A stretch of 64,000 bases of DNA, taken from contig NZ_CP043046.1 of NCBI RefSeq assembly GCF_008119665.1, positions 1,116,001 to 1,180,000 of the forward strand, in the 5' to 3' direction. Position 1 is the first letter of the stretch; every line of letters begins with the position of its first letter. The position numbers and the translations under genes were made by a program. Positions 1 through 7,639 of the stretch are shown here, one piece after another. This DNA is from Pigmentiphaga aceris. GTDB taxonomy: Bacteria; Pseudomonadota; Gammaproteobacteria; Burkholderiales; Burkholderiaceae_B. The notes beneath the pieces were generated by a model that was given only the letters and a program-made list of their open reading frames with translations, did no database searches and had not been told where the DNA came from.

Positions 1-468
1 CGGTGGCGTCCCTGGCGGCAAGCCGCGTGGGCCCTGGCAGCGTCGCTGGCCATTGGCCCGGCGGTGGTGACGCAGCTGAAATCGATGACGGTGGCGCACT
101 GTCCCTGGGACTTGCGCGAGTTTGGCGGCTACGCCAGTTTTGCGGCGGATTACGCCAGTTCCTGGTGGGCACCGTCGCGGGCAGAAGCAGGGCGCTGCCT
201 GCCCAGCGGGCATGCGGGGGCAGGCTTCTGTCTGCTGGCCTTGTACTTCTTTGCTTGGGCTGTGGGCAGTCGTCGTTTGCGCTGGGCAGGCCTGGCGGTG
301 GGCGTGACTGCGGGGCTGTTGTTCGGCTTCATACGGGTGGTGCAGGGGGCGCATTTTCCGAGTCATGTGATGTGGTCGGCGGTGGTGTGCTGGTTGGCGG
401 CTGCGCTGGTCTATCTGCCCGTGATCGTGGGCAGGGACGTCAGCCCCCACGCACAACCCTACGCGTAA
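1..468 (+). CDS. PAP2-family membrane phosphatase, 5' end outside window
   Basis: The reading frame is open from the first base, so the N-terminus is missing. What remains is a PAP2 (type 2 phosphatidic acid phosphatase) core: a lysine followed by CPWDL near the start (motif 1 region), PSGHA (motif 2) and an R...GAHFPSHV block (motif 3, with the catalytic histidine in SHV). Three hydrophobic segments lie around these motifs. Relatives remove phosphate from lipids such as undecaprenyl pyrophosphate or lipid A at the periplasmic face of the inner membrane. The substrate cannot be read from the fragment. The C-terminus is polar and short. Confidence 0.8.
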   Translation, partial: RWRPWRQAAWALAASLAIGPAVVTQLKSMTVAHCPWDLREFGGYASFAADYASSWWAPSRAEAGRCLPSGHAGAGFCLLALYFFAWAVGSRRLRWAGLAVGVTAGLLFGFIRVVQGAHFPSHVMWSAVVCWLAAALVYLPVIVGRDVSPHAQPYA

Positions 469-598
469 CCCCACGCACAAGCCCACGCATAAGGTCATAG
501 AAAATCCATCGTTCCTGCGGCATGCGCTTTCTTCTAAGTTGATCGGCTAATCGCGCGACCGTGGGCGTTGCGCATACTGCGATCAAGAGGGGAAGCAC

Positions 599-1969
599 AT
601 GGCTGCTGGGCGTCAGGATCAACTGAAGCTGGGCGCGTTTCTGTATCCGACCGGGCATCACGTGGCGGCCTGGCGGCACCCGCAGGCTCAGGCAGATGCG
701 GGCGTGAATTTCGGGCACTACAAGCAATTGGCGCAAACCGCCGAACGCGGCAAGTTCGACCTGCTGTTCATGGCTGACAGCGTGGGCACCCGAGGTGCAC
801 CCAGCGAGCAGGAATCCTTGTCGCGCACCGCCACGCGTTATGTGGCGCAGTTCGAGCCGATCTCTTTGTTGTCGGGGCTGGCAGCGGTGACCGAGCACGT
901 GGGGCTGGTTGCCACGGCGTCCACTACCTACAACGAGCCGTATCACATTGCCCGCAAATTCGCGTCACTGGATCACATCAGCGGCGGGCGCGCCGCGTGG
1001 AATCTGGTCACCTCGTCCAACGCCGAAGAAGCCCATAACTTCGGCCGCGACAGCCACGTGGCACACGCTGACCGATACGCGCGCGCACGTGAATTTGCGC
1101 AGGTGGTCACAGGTTTGTGGGACACCTGGGAAGACGATGCCTTCAGCCGTGACAAGGAAGCAGGGCAGTTCTACGACCCGGACAAACAGCACTTGCTGAA
1201 TCATCGCGGCAAGCACTTTTCCGTGCGCGGACCGCTGAACGTGGCCCGGCCGCCGCAGGGGCATCCAGTGGTCGTGCAGGCAGGTTCATCCGAGGCAGGC
1301 AAGGCCCTGGCTGCCGAATCGGCCGAGGTCATTTTCACGGCGCAACTGACGCTGGCCGATGCGCAGGAATTCTATGGTGACGTGAAAGACCGGCTGGGCA
1401 GTTTCGGGCGGCATCGGGACAGCCTGAAGATCATGCCGGGCATCTTCCCGGTGGTCGGGCGCACGGAATCCGAAGCGCGTGAGAAATTCGACTTGCTGCA
1501 GTCGCTGGTGCATCCGGCAGTGGGCTTGCAACTGCTGGCCGGCATGGCGGGCGGGGTGGATTTGTCGCAGTTCCCGCTCGATGGCCCGGTGCCGCAAGAC
1601 ATTCCCGAGACCGAAGGCAGCAAAAGCCGCCAGTCGCTGCTGCTGGGCCTGGCGCGACGCGAGAACCTGACGATTCGCCAGTTGTATCTGCGCGTGGCCG
1701 GTGCACGTGGCCATTGGCAGATCGTGGGTACCCCCGCGCAGATTGCCGATGAAATCGAGGAACGCTTTCACGGACAGGGCGCAGACGGCTTCAATGTCAT
1801 GCCGCCCTTCATGCCGGGCGGGCTGGATGATGTGGTCGAGCTGCTGATCCCGGAATTGCAGCGTCGTGGCCTGTTCCGCAAGGAATACGAAGGGCGCACC
1901 CTGCGCGAGAATCTGGGCTTGCAGCGCCCGGTGCACCCGGCAACACGGTCGCGGCAGGCGGCTGCGTGA
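599..1969 (+). CDS. LLM-class flavin-dependent monooxygenase (NtaA/SnaA/DszA type)
   Basis: The protein is 456 aa, a normal length for the NtaA/SnaA/DszA branch of the bacterial luciferase-like family. These are FMNH2-dependent monooxygenases that work with a separate flavin reductase on substrates such as nitrilotriacetate, sulfones or aminopolycarboxylates. The N-terminus has the family's opening (LGAFLYPTGHH..AWR, then a long block ending FDLLFMADS), and there is a STTYNEPYHIARKFASLDHISGGRAAWNLVTS segment typical of the group (the part quoted spans roughly residues 103-135). The ATG at 599 is preceded by a GGGGAAG ribosome site. No reductase or sulfur-scavenging genes lie next to it, so the substrate is unknown. 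Confidence 0.85.
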   Translation: MAAGRQDQLKLGAFLYPTGHHVAAWRHPQAQADAGVNFGHYKQLAQTAERGKFDLLFMADSVGTRGAPSEQESLSRTATRYVAQFEPISLLSGLAAVTEHVGLVATASTTYNEPYHIARKFASLDHISGGRAAWNLVTSSNAEEAHNFGRDSHVAHADRYARAREFAQVVTGLWDTWEDDAFSRDKEAGQFYDPDKQHLLNHRGKHFSVRGPLNVARPPQGHPVVVQAGSSEAGKALAAESAEVIFTAQLTLADAQEFYGDVKDRLGSFGRHRDSLKIMPGIFPVVGRTESEAREKFDLLQSLVHPAVGLQLLAGMAGGVDLSQFPLDGPVPQDIPETEGSKSRQSLLLGLARRENLTIRQLYLRVAGARGHWQIVGTPAQIADEIEERFHGQGADGFNVMPPFMPGGLDDVVELLIPELQRRGLFRKEYEGRTLRENLGLQRPVHPATRSRQAAA

Positions 1970-2000
1970 TTTGATTCGGGTGTGAATGAAAACAGCGGAA

Positions 2001-2074
2001 AACGGCGGCCCCTTAGCCGCCGTTGCATCACATCAAATGCGCCTACAACACGGCGGCCACTTGGCTGCCGTGTT
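2001..2074. terminator. Two hairpins between convergent genes
   Basis: The first stem pairs 2001-2009 with 2016-2024 (9 bp, perfect). The second pairs 2047-2058 with 2063-2074 (12 bp, one mismatch). They lie between the ends of the flavin monooxygenase (+) and the transglutaminase (-). Neither has a clear T-tract, so a bidirectional transcription end or mRNA 3'-end stabiliser is inferred from position and stem strength. Confidence 0.5.
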
Positions 2075-2085
2075 CACTTCCCACA

Positions 2086-2946
2086 TCACCACGTGGATAT
2101 CGCCAAGGGCGTGAACACCGGCAATGCAAACCCCTTGGCAGCATCTTCCACCGGTTCGATGCTGATCACCGGCGGCTGCGACACCACATTGCCAAAGATG
2201 GCGGCAAACGGAATGTCGCTGGCATCGCGCCCGGTGCCGATGCGCAGCAGGCCGGTCGGAATCGATGCGCCCGACGGGTCGATCAGGTACCAACCGCCTG
2301 ACAGGTAGACCTCGACCACGGCGTGAAAGTCCGGGGGGCCCAGGGCAGGGTCGGCACCGTAATCCAGGCTGCTGGAAAAGCGGGCAGGGATGCTGATCGC
2401 CCGGCAAATAGCGATCATCAAGTGCGCGAAGTCGCGGCACACGCCGGTGCGCTCCACGATGGTGTCCAGCGCCGAGGTACGTTCATTGGTCGAGCGCGAC
2501 AGGAAGCGCACGTGGTTGCGCACCCAGGCACGAATGCCTTCAATGCGGCTGTAGCCCCATTGCTGATTGCCGAATTCACGCATGGCGAATTCCAGCAGCC
2601 GATCGGACTGACAGTAACGGCTGGGGGCCAGAAACGGCAGCACCTCGAACGGCAATTGCGCGATCGGTACCTCTACCAGGTCGGCGGGGTAGTCGAGCCG
2701 GTGGTCGATATCCACCGTGGCTTCGTAGCGGATGTTGAGCGGGCCTTTCGGCGCGCGCACGCGAGCCACCCGATTGGCCAATACCGGGTCGGTATAACGC
2801 TCGACATTGATACCCTGCGTGATCGTGAATTGCTCATTCACGATGGTCTGTCGTTCGGTCTTGGCGACCTCGATGTTGAAGATGAAGTCGGCGGTCGGAT
2901 CCACGACTTCATAAGCTAGGTCTACCGAGTAGTTGAGACGGTTCAT
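2086..2946 (-). CDS. Transglutaminase-like cysteine protease-fold protein
   Basis: This 286-aa cytoplasmic protein has a beta-rich N-terminal domain (about residues 1-110, bacterial transglutaminase-like N-terminal region) followed by a transglutaminase core. The catalytic triad is visible: Cys170 in the GVCRDF motif, His208 in DFHAVVEVY and Asp223 in LIDPSG. Relatives in proteobacteria are often annotated only as transglutaminase family and may act as proteases or amidases. No signal peptide is seen. The gene is transcribed away from the hemolysin III gene across a 318-bp intergenic region that carries short repeats. Confidence 0.85.
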   Translation of the reverse strand: MNRLNYSVDLAYEVVDPTADFIFNIEVAKTERQTIVNEQFTITQGINVERYTDPVLANRVARVRAPKGPLNIRYEATVDIDHRLDYPADLVEVPIAQLPFEVLPFLAPSRYCQSDRLLEFAMREFGNQQWGYSRIEGIRAWVRNHVRFLSRSTNERTSALDTIVERTGVCRDFAHLMIAICRAISIPARFSSSLDYGADPALGPPDFHAVVEVYLSGGWYLIDPSGASIPTGLLRIGTGRDASDIPFAAIFGNVVSQPPVISIEPVEDAAKGFALPVFTPLAISTW

Positions 2947-2970
2947 GTCAGCCCTCAGGGCAGGTAATGG

Positions 2971-3046
2971 GCTTGGTTAAAGGAGGTTGATTAAAGGGGC
3001 TTGGTTAAAAGGGAACTTGCTTAAAAGCAGGCGTGGTCAAAAGCAG
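2971..3046. repeat. Degenerate tandem repeat, five copies of about 13-16 bp
   Basis: Successive imperfect units begin at 2971, 2986, 2999, 3015 and 3031. They share a GCTTGGTTAAAAG-like core (for example TTAAAGG, TTAAAAG, TCAAAAG). They lie just upstream of the transglutaminase start, in the divergent promoter region shared with hemolysin III, which is otherwise without a gene from 2947 to 3264. The array could be a cluster of regulator sites or a slippage product. Confidence 0.6.
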
Positions 3047-3264
3047 CGTTCAGAACGCGCTTTCTCGAAGATCCGGCAAAGGTCTGCTGGAACGCGCAAG
3101 CAGATTTGCCCGTATGAATGTGCGCTTATGGGAAAATTCATGGGTATTCGGGCGGTTTGCCTGACCTTCAGCAAGATCAGCGCCCAGGCCGCATTACGGA
3201 TTCAAATCGCTACCATCCGGCTTAATGCCCCATGCAGACGAAAGTCTCATCACGTCGGAGCCTC

Positions 3265-3879
3265 ATGTACCAAGGTGAACGTTTCAACGGATACAGCCAT
3301 CTCGTCGGCACCCTGCTGGCGGTGTTCGGCACAGTGGCATTGCTCTGGTCTTCCGTGCAGCAAGGCGATGTCTGGCGCATCGTCAGCTCAGCCATCTACG
3401 GCACCACGCTGATCCTGCTCTACCTGTTTTCCACGCTGTATCACAGCGTGCAAGGACCAAGAAAGCCGCTGTTCAGACGGCTGGATCATTGCGCGATTTT
3501 TCTGCTGATCGCCGGAAGCTACACGCCGTTTGCGCTGGTTACGCTGCGCGGCCCCTGGGGCTGGGGGCTGTTTGCGCTGAACTGGACACTTGCCCTGATC
3601 GGCATCGTTCAGGAAATGCGCGTCGGGCGGCGATCGCGCGCGTTGTCGATTGCGGTCTATGTGGTAATGGGCTGGATGGTGTTGTTTGCAATCAAGCCGC
3701 TGATGGACGCCTTGCCAAGCGCTGGCATGGCCTGGCTGGCTGCGGGCGGATTGTTCTATACCGGTGGCGTGGTTTTCTATGCGCTGGACAAGAAGGTCCG
3801 GCACTTCCACGGCATCTGGCATCTGTTTGTGATGGCCGGCAGCGCATGCCAGTTCATCAGCATTTTTTATTACGTCTGA
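3265..3879 (+). CDS. Hemolysin III / YqfA family (PAQR-type) membrane protein
   Basis: The 204-aa integral membrane protein has about seven hydrophobic segments. It shows the family's metal-ligand motifs: STLYHS in the first third, LDHCAIFLLIAGSYTPF in the middle and HGIWHLFVMAGS near the end. Bacterial members are called hemolysin III but belong to the PAQR/CREST membrane hydrolase-like superfamily, and their physiological role is poorly defined. The ATG at 3265 is chosen because a CGGAG site sits 5 bases upstream; an ATG at 3232 would add 11 polar residues with no ribosome site. A strong terminator follows. Confidence 0.85.
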   Translation: MYQGERFNGYSHLVGTLLAVFGTVALLWSSVQQGDVWRIVSSAIYGTTLILLYLFSTLYHSVQGPRKPLFRRLDHCAIFLLIAGSYTPFALVTLRGPWGWGLFALNWTLALIGIVQEMRVGRRSRALSIAVYVVMGWMVLFAIKPLMDALPSAGMAWLAAGGLFYTGGVVFYALDKKVRHFHGIWHLFVMAGSACQFISIFYYV

Positions 3880-3897
3880 ACTGGCAATGGTTCAAAA

Positions 3898-3938
3898 GAA
3901 AAATGGCCCGAGTCCTGACAGGACTCGGGCCATTTTTT
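3898..3938. terminator. Strong bidirectional intrinsic terminator
   Basis: A 15-bp perfect stem (3901-3915 with 3921-3935) has a 5-base loop. It is followed by a run of six T on the plus strand and preceded by a run of A, which gives a T-tract on the minus strand. It sits between the converging ends of hemolysin III and the GlsB-type gene and serves both. Confidence 0.92.
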
Positions 3939-3983
3939 CTTGCGCTGCGTCGAGGCTGACCCGGTTCACAGCGCGGCAGGGTA

Positions 3984-4232
3984 TCAGCGCTTCTTGATCA
4001 TGCCGTAGATGACCAGCAGCACAATCGCGCCGATGATCGATGCGATCCAGCCCACCGGTTCACCGGGGGCATACCAGCCAGCGGCGCGGCCAACGTAACC
4101 TGCGATCAGCGAACCACCGATACCCAGCAGGATCGTCATGATCCAGCCAAGCTTGTCGTCACCTGGTTTGAGCGCGCGGGCAAGCAGGCCCACGATGAAA
4201 CCGACGATCAACATACCGATGAATGCGAACAT
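3984..4232 (-). CDS. GlsB/YeaQ/YmgE-family small membrane protein
   Basis: The 82-aa protein has three hydrophobic segments: MFAFIGMLIVGFIVGLLARA, a central ILLGIGGSLIAGYVGRAAG segment and a C-terminal IIGAIVLLVIYGMI. Glycine-rich small-residue patches are typical of the transglycosylase-associated/GlsB family. Members are induced by envelope or acid stress and their molecular role is unclear. The start at 4232 follows an AGGAG site 6 bases upstream and replaces a longer in-frame reading that lacks one. The gene stands alone. Confidence 0.85.
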   Translation of the reverse strand: MFAFIGMLIVGFIVGLLARALKPGDDKLGWIMTILLGIGGSLIAGYVGRAAGWYAPGEPVGWIASIIGAIVLLVIYGMIKKR

Positions 4233-4346
4233 GAACTGCTCCTGCGTAAATGGGTGGTGAACCCACTTTAGCAAGAAGCTTGCCCATTGCTACGGGTTTG
4301 CCCGCATCAAGCTTGTAACCGGTTGGCAGGCAGTCACGGGCCTGAT

Positions 4347-5237
4347 TCAGCTGGTCTTTTCCAGCAGCAGTTCCACCGTCACCAACACCGGATTCTTGCC
4401 GCGCACCAGCACGCCGTCGGCAAGTCCTGCTTCGTAGTCGACCAGCACGACATCGATATGCGCCACGGCCTGGCCGCTTGCGTCACGCGATACGTGGCCG
4501 TCGCGCACCAGCAGTTCGGTGGCGATCGGGGTGACCACGTGTCCGTCTTCGAACAAGGCGCCGATCACGCTTCCCACGCCGCCGCGAATCACGGCAGTCT
4601 GAATGCTGTGTTCGTCGCAGAAATCTTCCAGCGCACCGCAGAAATCCTGGTTGGGTCGCAGGCGCATGGCGTAGAACCGTTTTTCCGTGACCTGCGCGGG
4701 TACGTTGTCGGCCAGGGCGACCTCGTGGGCGCGCGGCTGGAACAGCGAGAAATTCGTTTCGGTGTCCTTGTCCACCTGGAAGCGCATGCCGGTCATGCCC
4801 CAGGCCTGCGCGCGGATCGGCGACGACACCATGGCATCGTGCGGAATCACGTGGCCCGCCAGCTTCTTGCCATCGGCTTCTTCCCACAGGGCATGGCAAT
4901 GCAGGAAGGCTTCGCCGTCACGCACACCGAAGGTCACGGTGGCACGTTCCAGGGTGGTTTCGCCAACCGGGCGATGGATGTCGCTGTACCAGACGGCGTG
5001 TTCGGGGGTGGATGACAGGGATGGAATCACGTAGACGAAGGGGCAGAAGCTGCCGCCCTCCAGGTCGAGCACCGCGTCTTCATAGCCGTGTGCGGCCAGG
5101 CCACGGCGGATGGATTCCAGAATGCTGAAACCGGGTTCAAGCATGAACTCGAACTTTTCCGCGTGCCCAGCTACGTATTGAATACGGTCGGCAGCAGGAA
5201 TGCCAGGATGAGAAATGCGTCGAATCGGGGTGTCCAT
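4347..5237 (-). CDS. Protein with two tandem PCC/DUF296 domains
   Basis: The 296-aa protein appears to contain two copies of the PCC (plant and prokaryote conserved, DUF296) fold. The first spans about residues 20-155 (block with GGSFCPFVYVIPS and a histidine-bearing HCHALW strand) and the second about residues 175-292 (block with GGVGSVIGALFEDG, then HIDVVLVDYE). PCC domains form trimers and occur fused to AT-hook DNA-binding motifs in plants; bacterial stand-alone forms are mostly of unknown function. The start at 5237 has a GGAG site. An upstream extension to 5534 would be arginine-rich and has no support. Confidence 0.7.
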   Translation of the reverse strand: MDTPIRRISHPGIPAADRIQYVAGHAEKFEFMLEPGFSILESIRRGLAAHGYEDAVLDLEGGSFCPFVYVIPSLSSTPEHAVWYSDIHRPVGETTLERATVTFGVRDGEAFLHCHALWEEADGKKLAGHVIPHDAMVSSPIRAQAWGMTGMRFQVDKDTETNFSLFQPRAHEVALADNVPAQVTEKRFYAMRLRPNQDFCGALEDFCDEHSIQTAVIRGGVGSVIGALFEDGHVVTPIATELLVRDGHVSRDASGQAVAHIDVVLVDYEAGLADGVLVRGKNPVLVTVELLLEKTS

Positions 5238-5516
5238 ATTGCGTCTCCGCCTGCGCGTCTGGGCGGCAGGCATGCTGTTTTGGGTGCCGGTTGTGCACTG
5301 AGAAATCATCTGCAAGGAATGCACCGGCGTGCCGCCAGCGTAGCGCGTGATGACGCGCGTGGCGTGACCGGCAGGCGGCACGTGCGCCACGATGCGGAAC
5401 GTGGCCGACGCCATTGAATGGCTGGATTGCTGCGCAATAAATGGCTTGCCGTTGATGTGAAAAAGCGGGTCCGAAAGCCACTTTGCGGGTACCCGGCATA
5501 CCCTGCCGTGACCATA

Positions 5517-5565
5517 TGAAAAACGGGGAGCCAACAGCAGAAAATGCTGCTGTTGGCTCCCCGTG
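5517..5565 (-). terminator. Intrinsic terminator of the XapX-amidohydrolase-DoxX-MFS operon
   Basis: A perfect 18-bp stem pairs 5523-5540 with 5547-5564 around a 6-base loop. On the minus strand it is followed by TTTTT. It ends the operon read from 9930 down to 5601. The remainder of 5238-5600 holds no gene that can be supported and is the upstream region of the twin-PCC gene. Confidence 0.88.
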
Positions 5566-5600
5566 TCGGTCTACGCGCAAACGACGTGTGTGGATTGATC

Positions 5601-7202
5601 TCAGCCCGGTGGCGCAACACCGATCAAATGTTGCACCTTGGGCGCATCGGGGCCGGTGTGGAAGCGCACGACTTCGCGTTGCAAATCTGCATCAGCATTG
5701 GACACCCGGTGATGCTGGCGCAAGTGTTCTGCCCAGGATTCGACCATGAACCACTCGACAATGCGTTGCGGTTCAGCCGAGTCTTCGCTGATGCCCCATG
5801 CATAGGCACCGTCGCGCCGACGCTCTGACGACAGCTGTTTCATCGCTTGCAGGAAGCCTGCACGATTGGTGTCTTCGATGCGGTATTCAATCAGGATCAA
5901 CACCGGGCCTCGGTCGTGGTCTACCGGTGCTGCGGTCAGCGGATCAGGCCAGTGACGCGAGGCGTCCAGGTCAGCATCGCCAGTTGGCAGCGCCAGGCGA
6001 TTGCAGATGATGCCCACGACCACCAGGCCCGCTGCACCCGCCCACAAGGCAACCGGCACGCCCCATTGTTGCGCGACCGCACCCCAGCCCAGGCTGCCTG
6101 CGGCCATGGCTCCGTTGAAGACGGTCAGGTATACCGCCAGGCCACGTCCGCGCACCCAGTTGGGCAGCACCGACTGTGCGGCACCACTGAACGTGGTCAG
6201 GGACACAATCCACGCCGCGCCCAGCACCAGCAACATGGCCAATGCAGCCCAGCGCGGCGGGCCGAACGCCAGGCCAACCATGACCGCGGCGGCGGCAACC
6301 GCCGCACCCAATACCAGGCCGTCGCCATCGGTCAGGCGACGCAGTTGCGGCATGACCAGCGCACCGATGATGGCACCCGCGCCGACCGCGCCCAGCAGCA
6401 GGCCATAGAAACCGGCGTCACCATTCAACAGCTGACGCGCAACCAGCGGCAGCAAGGCCCAGATCGCGCTGCCGAATGCGTAGAAAATGCCCGCGCGCAG
6501 CAGCACCACATGCAAGGGGCGGCTGGCGCGGGTGTAGCGCAGCCCGGCACGGAAGGCACCCAGAAAGTGTTCCGGCACATCGTCGTCGCTGTCGGCTTTG
6601 CGCTTCCACCAGAACAGGGCCGCCAGCACGAACACATAGCTGACCACGTCTGCGCCGTAGGTGACTGCCGCCCCAAAACTGGCAAGCAGCAGTCCGCCCA
6701 CGGCCGGGCCGATAGCGCGTGCAATGTTCACGCCCAGGGAATTGAGCGCGACCGCACCTTTCAGGTCCGCCTTGGGGACCAGTTCAGGCACGATGGCCTG
6801 CCAGGTCGGTCCCATCAGTGCAGCCCCGATGCCGCCGATGAAGGTCAGGCCGATCAGGTAACTCACGGTCAGACCACCGGTCTTGGCCATCAGCATCAAG
6901 GTGACGCTGACCGCTGCCAGCAGCAGCTGGATGACAATCAGGAAGCGCCGTCGATCCAGGATGTCGGCCAGCACGCCAGCGGGAATCGCCAGCAGGAAAA
7001 TCGGCAGCAGGCCCGCTGCCTGCACCATGGCGACTGCCGTGGGCGATGCCGACAGATCGGTCACCAGCCAGGCACTGGCCACGTCGCGCATGAAGCTGCC
7101 GGTGTTGCCCAGAATGGTGGCGATCCACAGGACGGCGAAGACCGGGCGACGCAGGGCGGCAAAAGCGCCCGGCGTGGCCGTGGTGGTAGGGGTGGCGCTC
7201 AT
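5601..7202 (-). CDS. EntS-like MFS exporter with C-terminal ABM-like domain
   Basis: This 533-aa protein has twelve hydrophobic segments over about residues 15-410 and resembles the MFS_3 group that includes the enterobactin exporter EntS. Residues about 435-533 form a soluble tail resembling an antibiotic-biosynthesis-monooxygenase (ABM, ferredoxin-like) domain, with YRIEDTNRAGFLQAMKQL and RIVEWFMVESWAEHLRQH as its clearest parts. This fusion recurs in proteobacterial MFS_3 proteins and its purpose is unknown. The start overlaps the stop of the DoxX gene in ATGA, so the two are translationally coupled. It could export a small aromatic or lipophilic compound processed by the operon; that is inference. 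Confidence 0.82.
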   Translation of the reverse strand: MSATPTTTATPGAFAALRRPVFAVLWIATILGNTGSFMRDVASAWLVTDLSASPTAVAMVQAAGLLPIFLLAIPAGVLADILDRRRFLIVIQLLLAAVSVTLMLMAKTGGLTVSYLIGLTFIGGIGAALMGPTWQAIVPELVPKADLKGAVALNSLGVNIARAIGPAVGGLLLASFGAAVTYGADVVSYVFVLAALFWWKRKADSDDDVPEHFLGAFRAGLRYTRASRPLHVVLLRAGIFYAFGSAIWALLPLVARQLLNGDAGFYGLLLGAVGAGAIIGALVMPQLRRLTDGDGLVLGAAVAAAAVMVGLAFGPPRWAALAMLLVLGAAWIVSLTTFSGAAQSVLPNWVRGRGLAVYLTVFNGAMAAGSLGWGAVAQQWGVPVALWAGAAGLVVVGIICNRLALPTGDADLDASRHWPDPLTAAPVDHDRGPVLILIEYRIEDTNRAGFLQAMKQLSSERRRDGAYAWGISEDSAEPQRIVEWFMVESWAEHLRQHHRVSNADADLQREVVRFHTGPDAPKVQHLIGVAPPG

Positions 7203-7639
7203 GCCGTGTCTCGACTGTGTTGCGCTGCGCGTCGTTCGCGCAGGTCCATCCAGGCCACCAGCACGAATGCGCCGATCAGCCCGATGTGTTCAAAAAATGC
7301 ATTGGTCGTCATGAAACGTTCCTGTCCGCTCATTTCCCAGAAGCGGTTGGCAACCAGGGTGGCGAATACCGTGAAACCAGCCAGCGCAAGTGCGCCGGCC
7401 CAGCGCCAGATGCCCGCCAGGATCAACACGGGCGCGCCCAGTTCGACCACGATGGTGAGCGCGGCGAACAGGGCAGGCGGCGCAATGCCGAAGTGCTGCA
7501 TCTCGCCCACCGCACCGGGAAAGTCCAGCAGCTTGAACAGCCCGCCTTGTATATATGCGGCGCACAGGCAGAGCAGGGCGATCCAGCGCACCGCTGGCGA
7601 CGAGGCCCAGTGCGGGGCGTCGAGATGCTTGAAGGACAT
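7199..7639 (-). CDS. DoxX-family membrane protein
   Basis: The 146-aa protein has four membrane segments and the DoxX/SURF4-like pattern, including YIQGGLFKLLDFPGAVGEMQ in the first helix and an amphipathic loop before each following helix. DoxX proteins occur near quinone or sulfur oxidoreductases and redox-stress genes, but most have no known activity. Its start abuts the stop of the amidohydrolase with no gap, and its stop overlaps the next start. It is therefore a central member of a four-gene operon. Confidence 0.8.
   Translation of the reverse strand: MSFKHLDAPHWASSPAVRWIALLCLCAAYIQGGLFKLLDFPGAVGEMQHFGIAPPALFAALTIVVELGAPVLILAGIWRWAGALALAGFTVFATLVANRFWEMSGQERFMTTNAFFEHIGLIGAFVLVAWMDLRERRAAQHSRDTA

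Noticed and set aside
5601..7202. EntS-like MFS exporter as the exporter of the siderophore
   Set aside because: It lies about 40 kb away in an operon with an amidohydrolase and DoxX, and has no Fur site nearby. The family resemblance alone is not enough to assign siderophore export.
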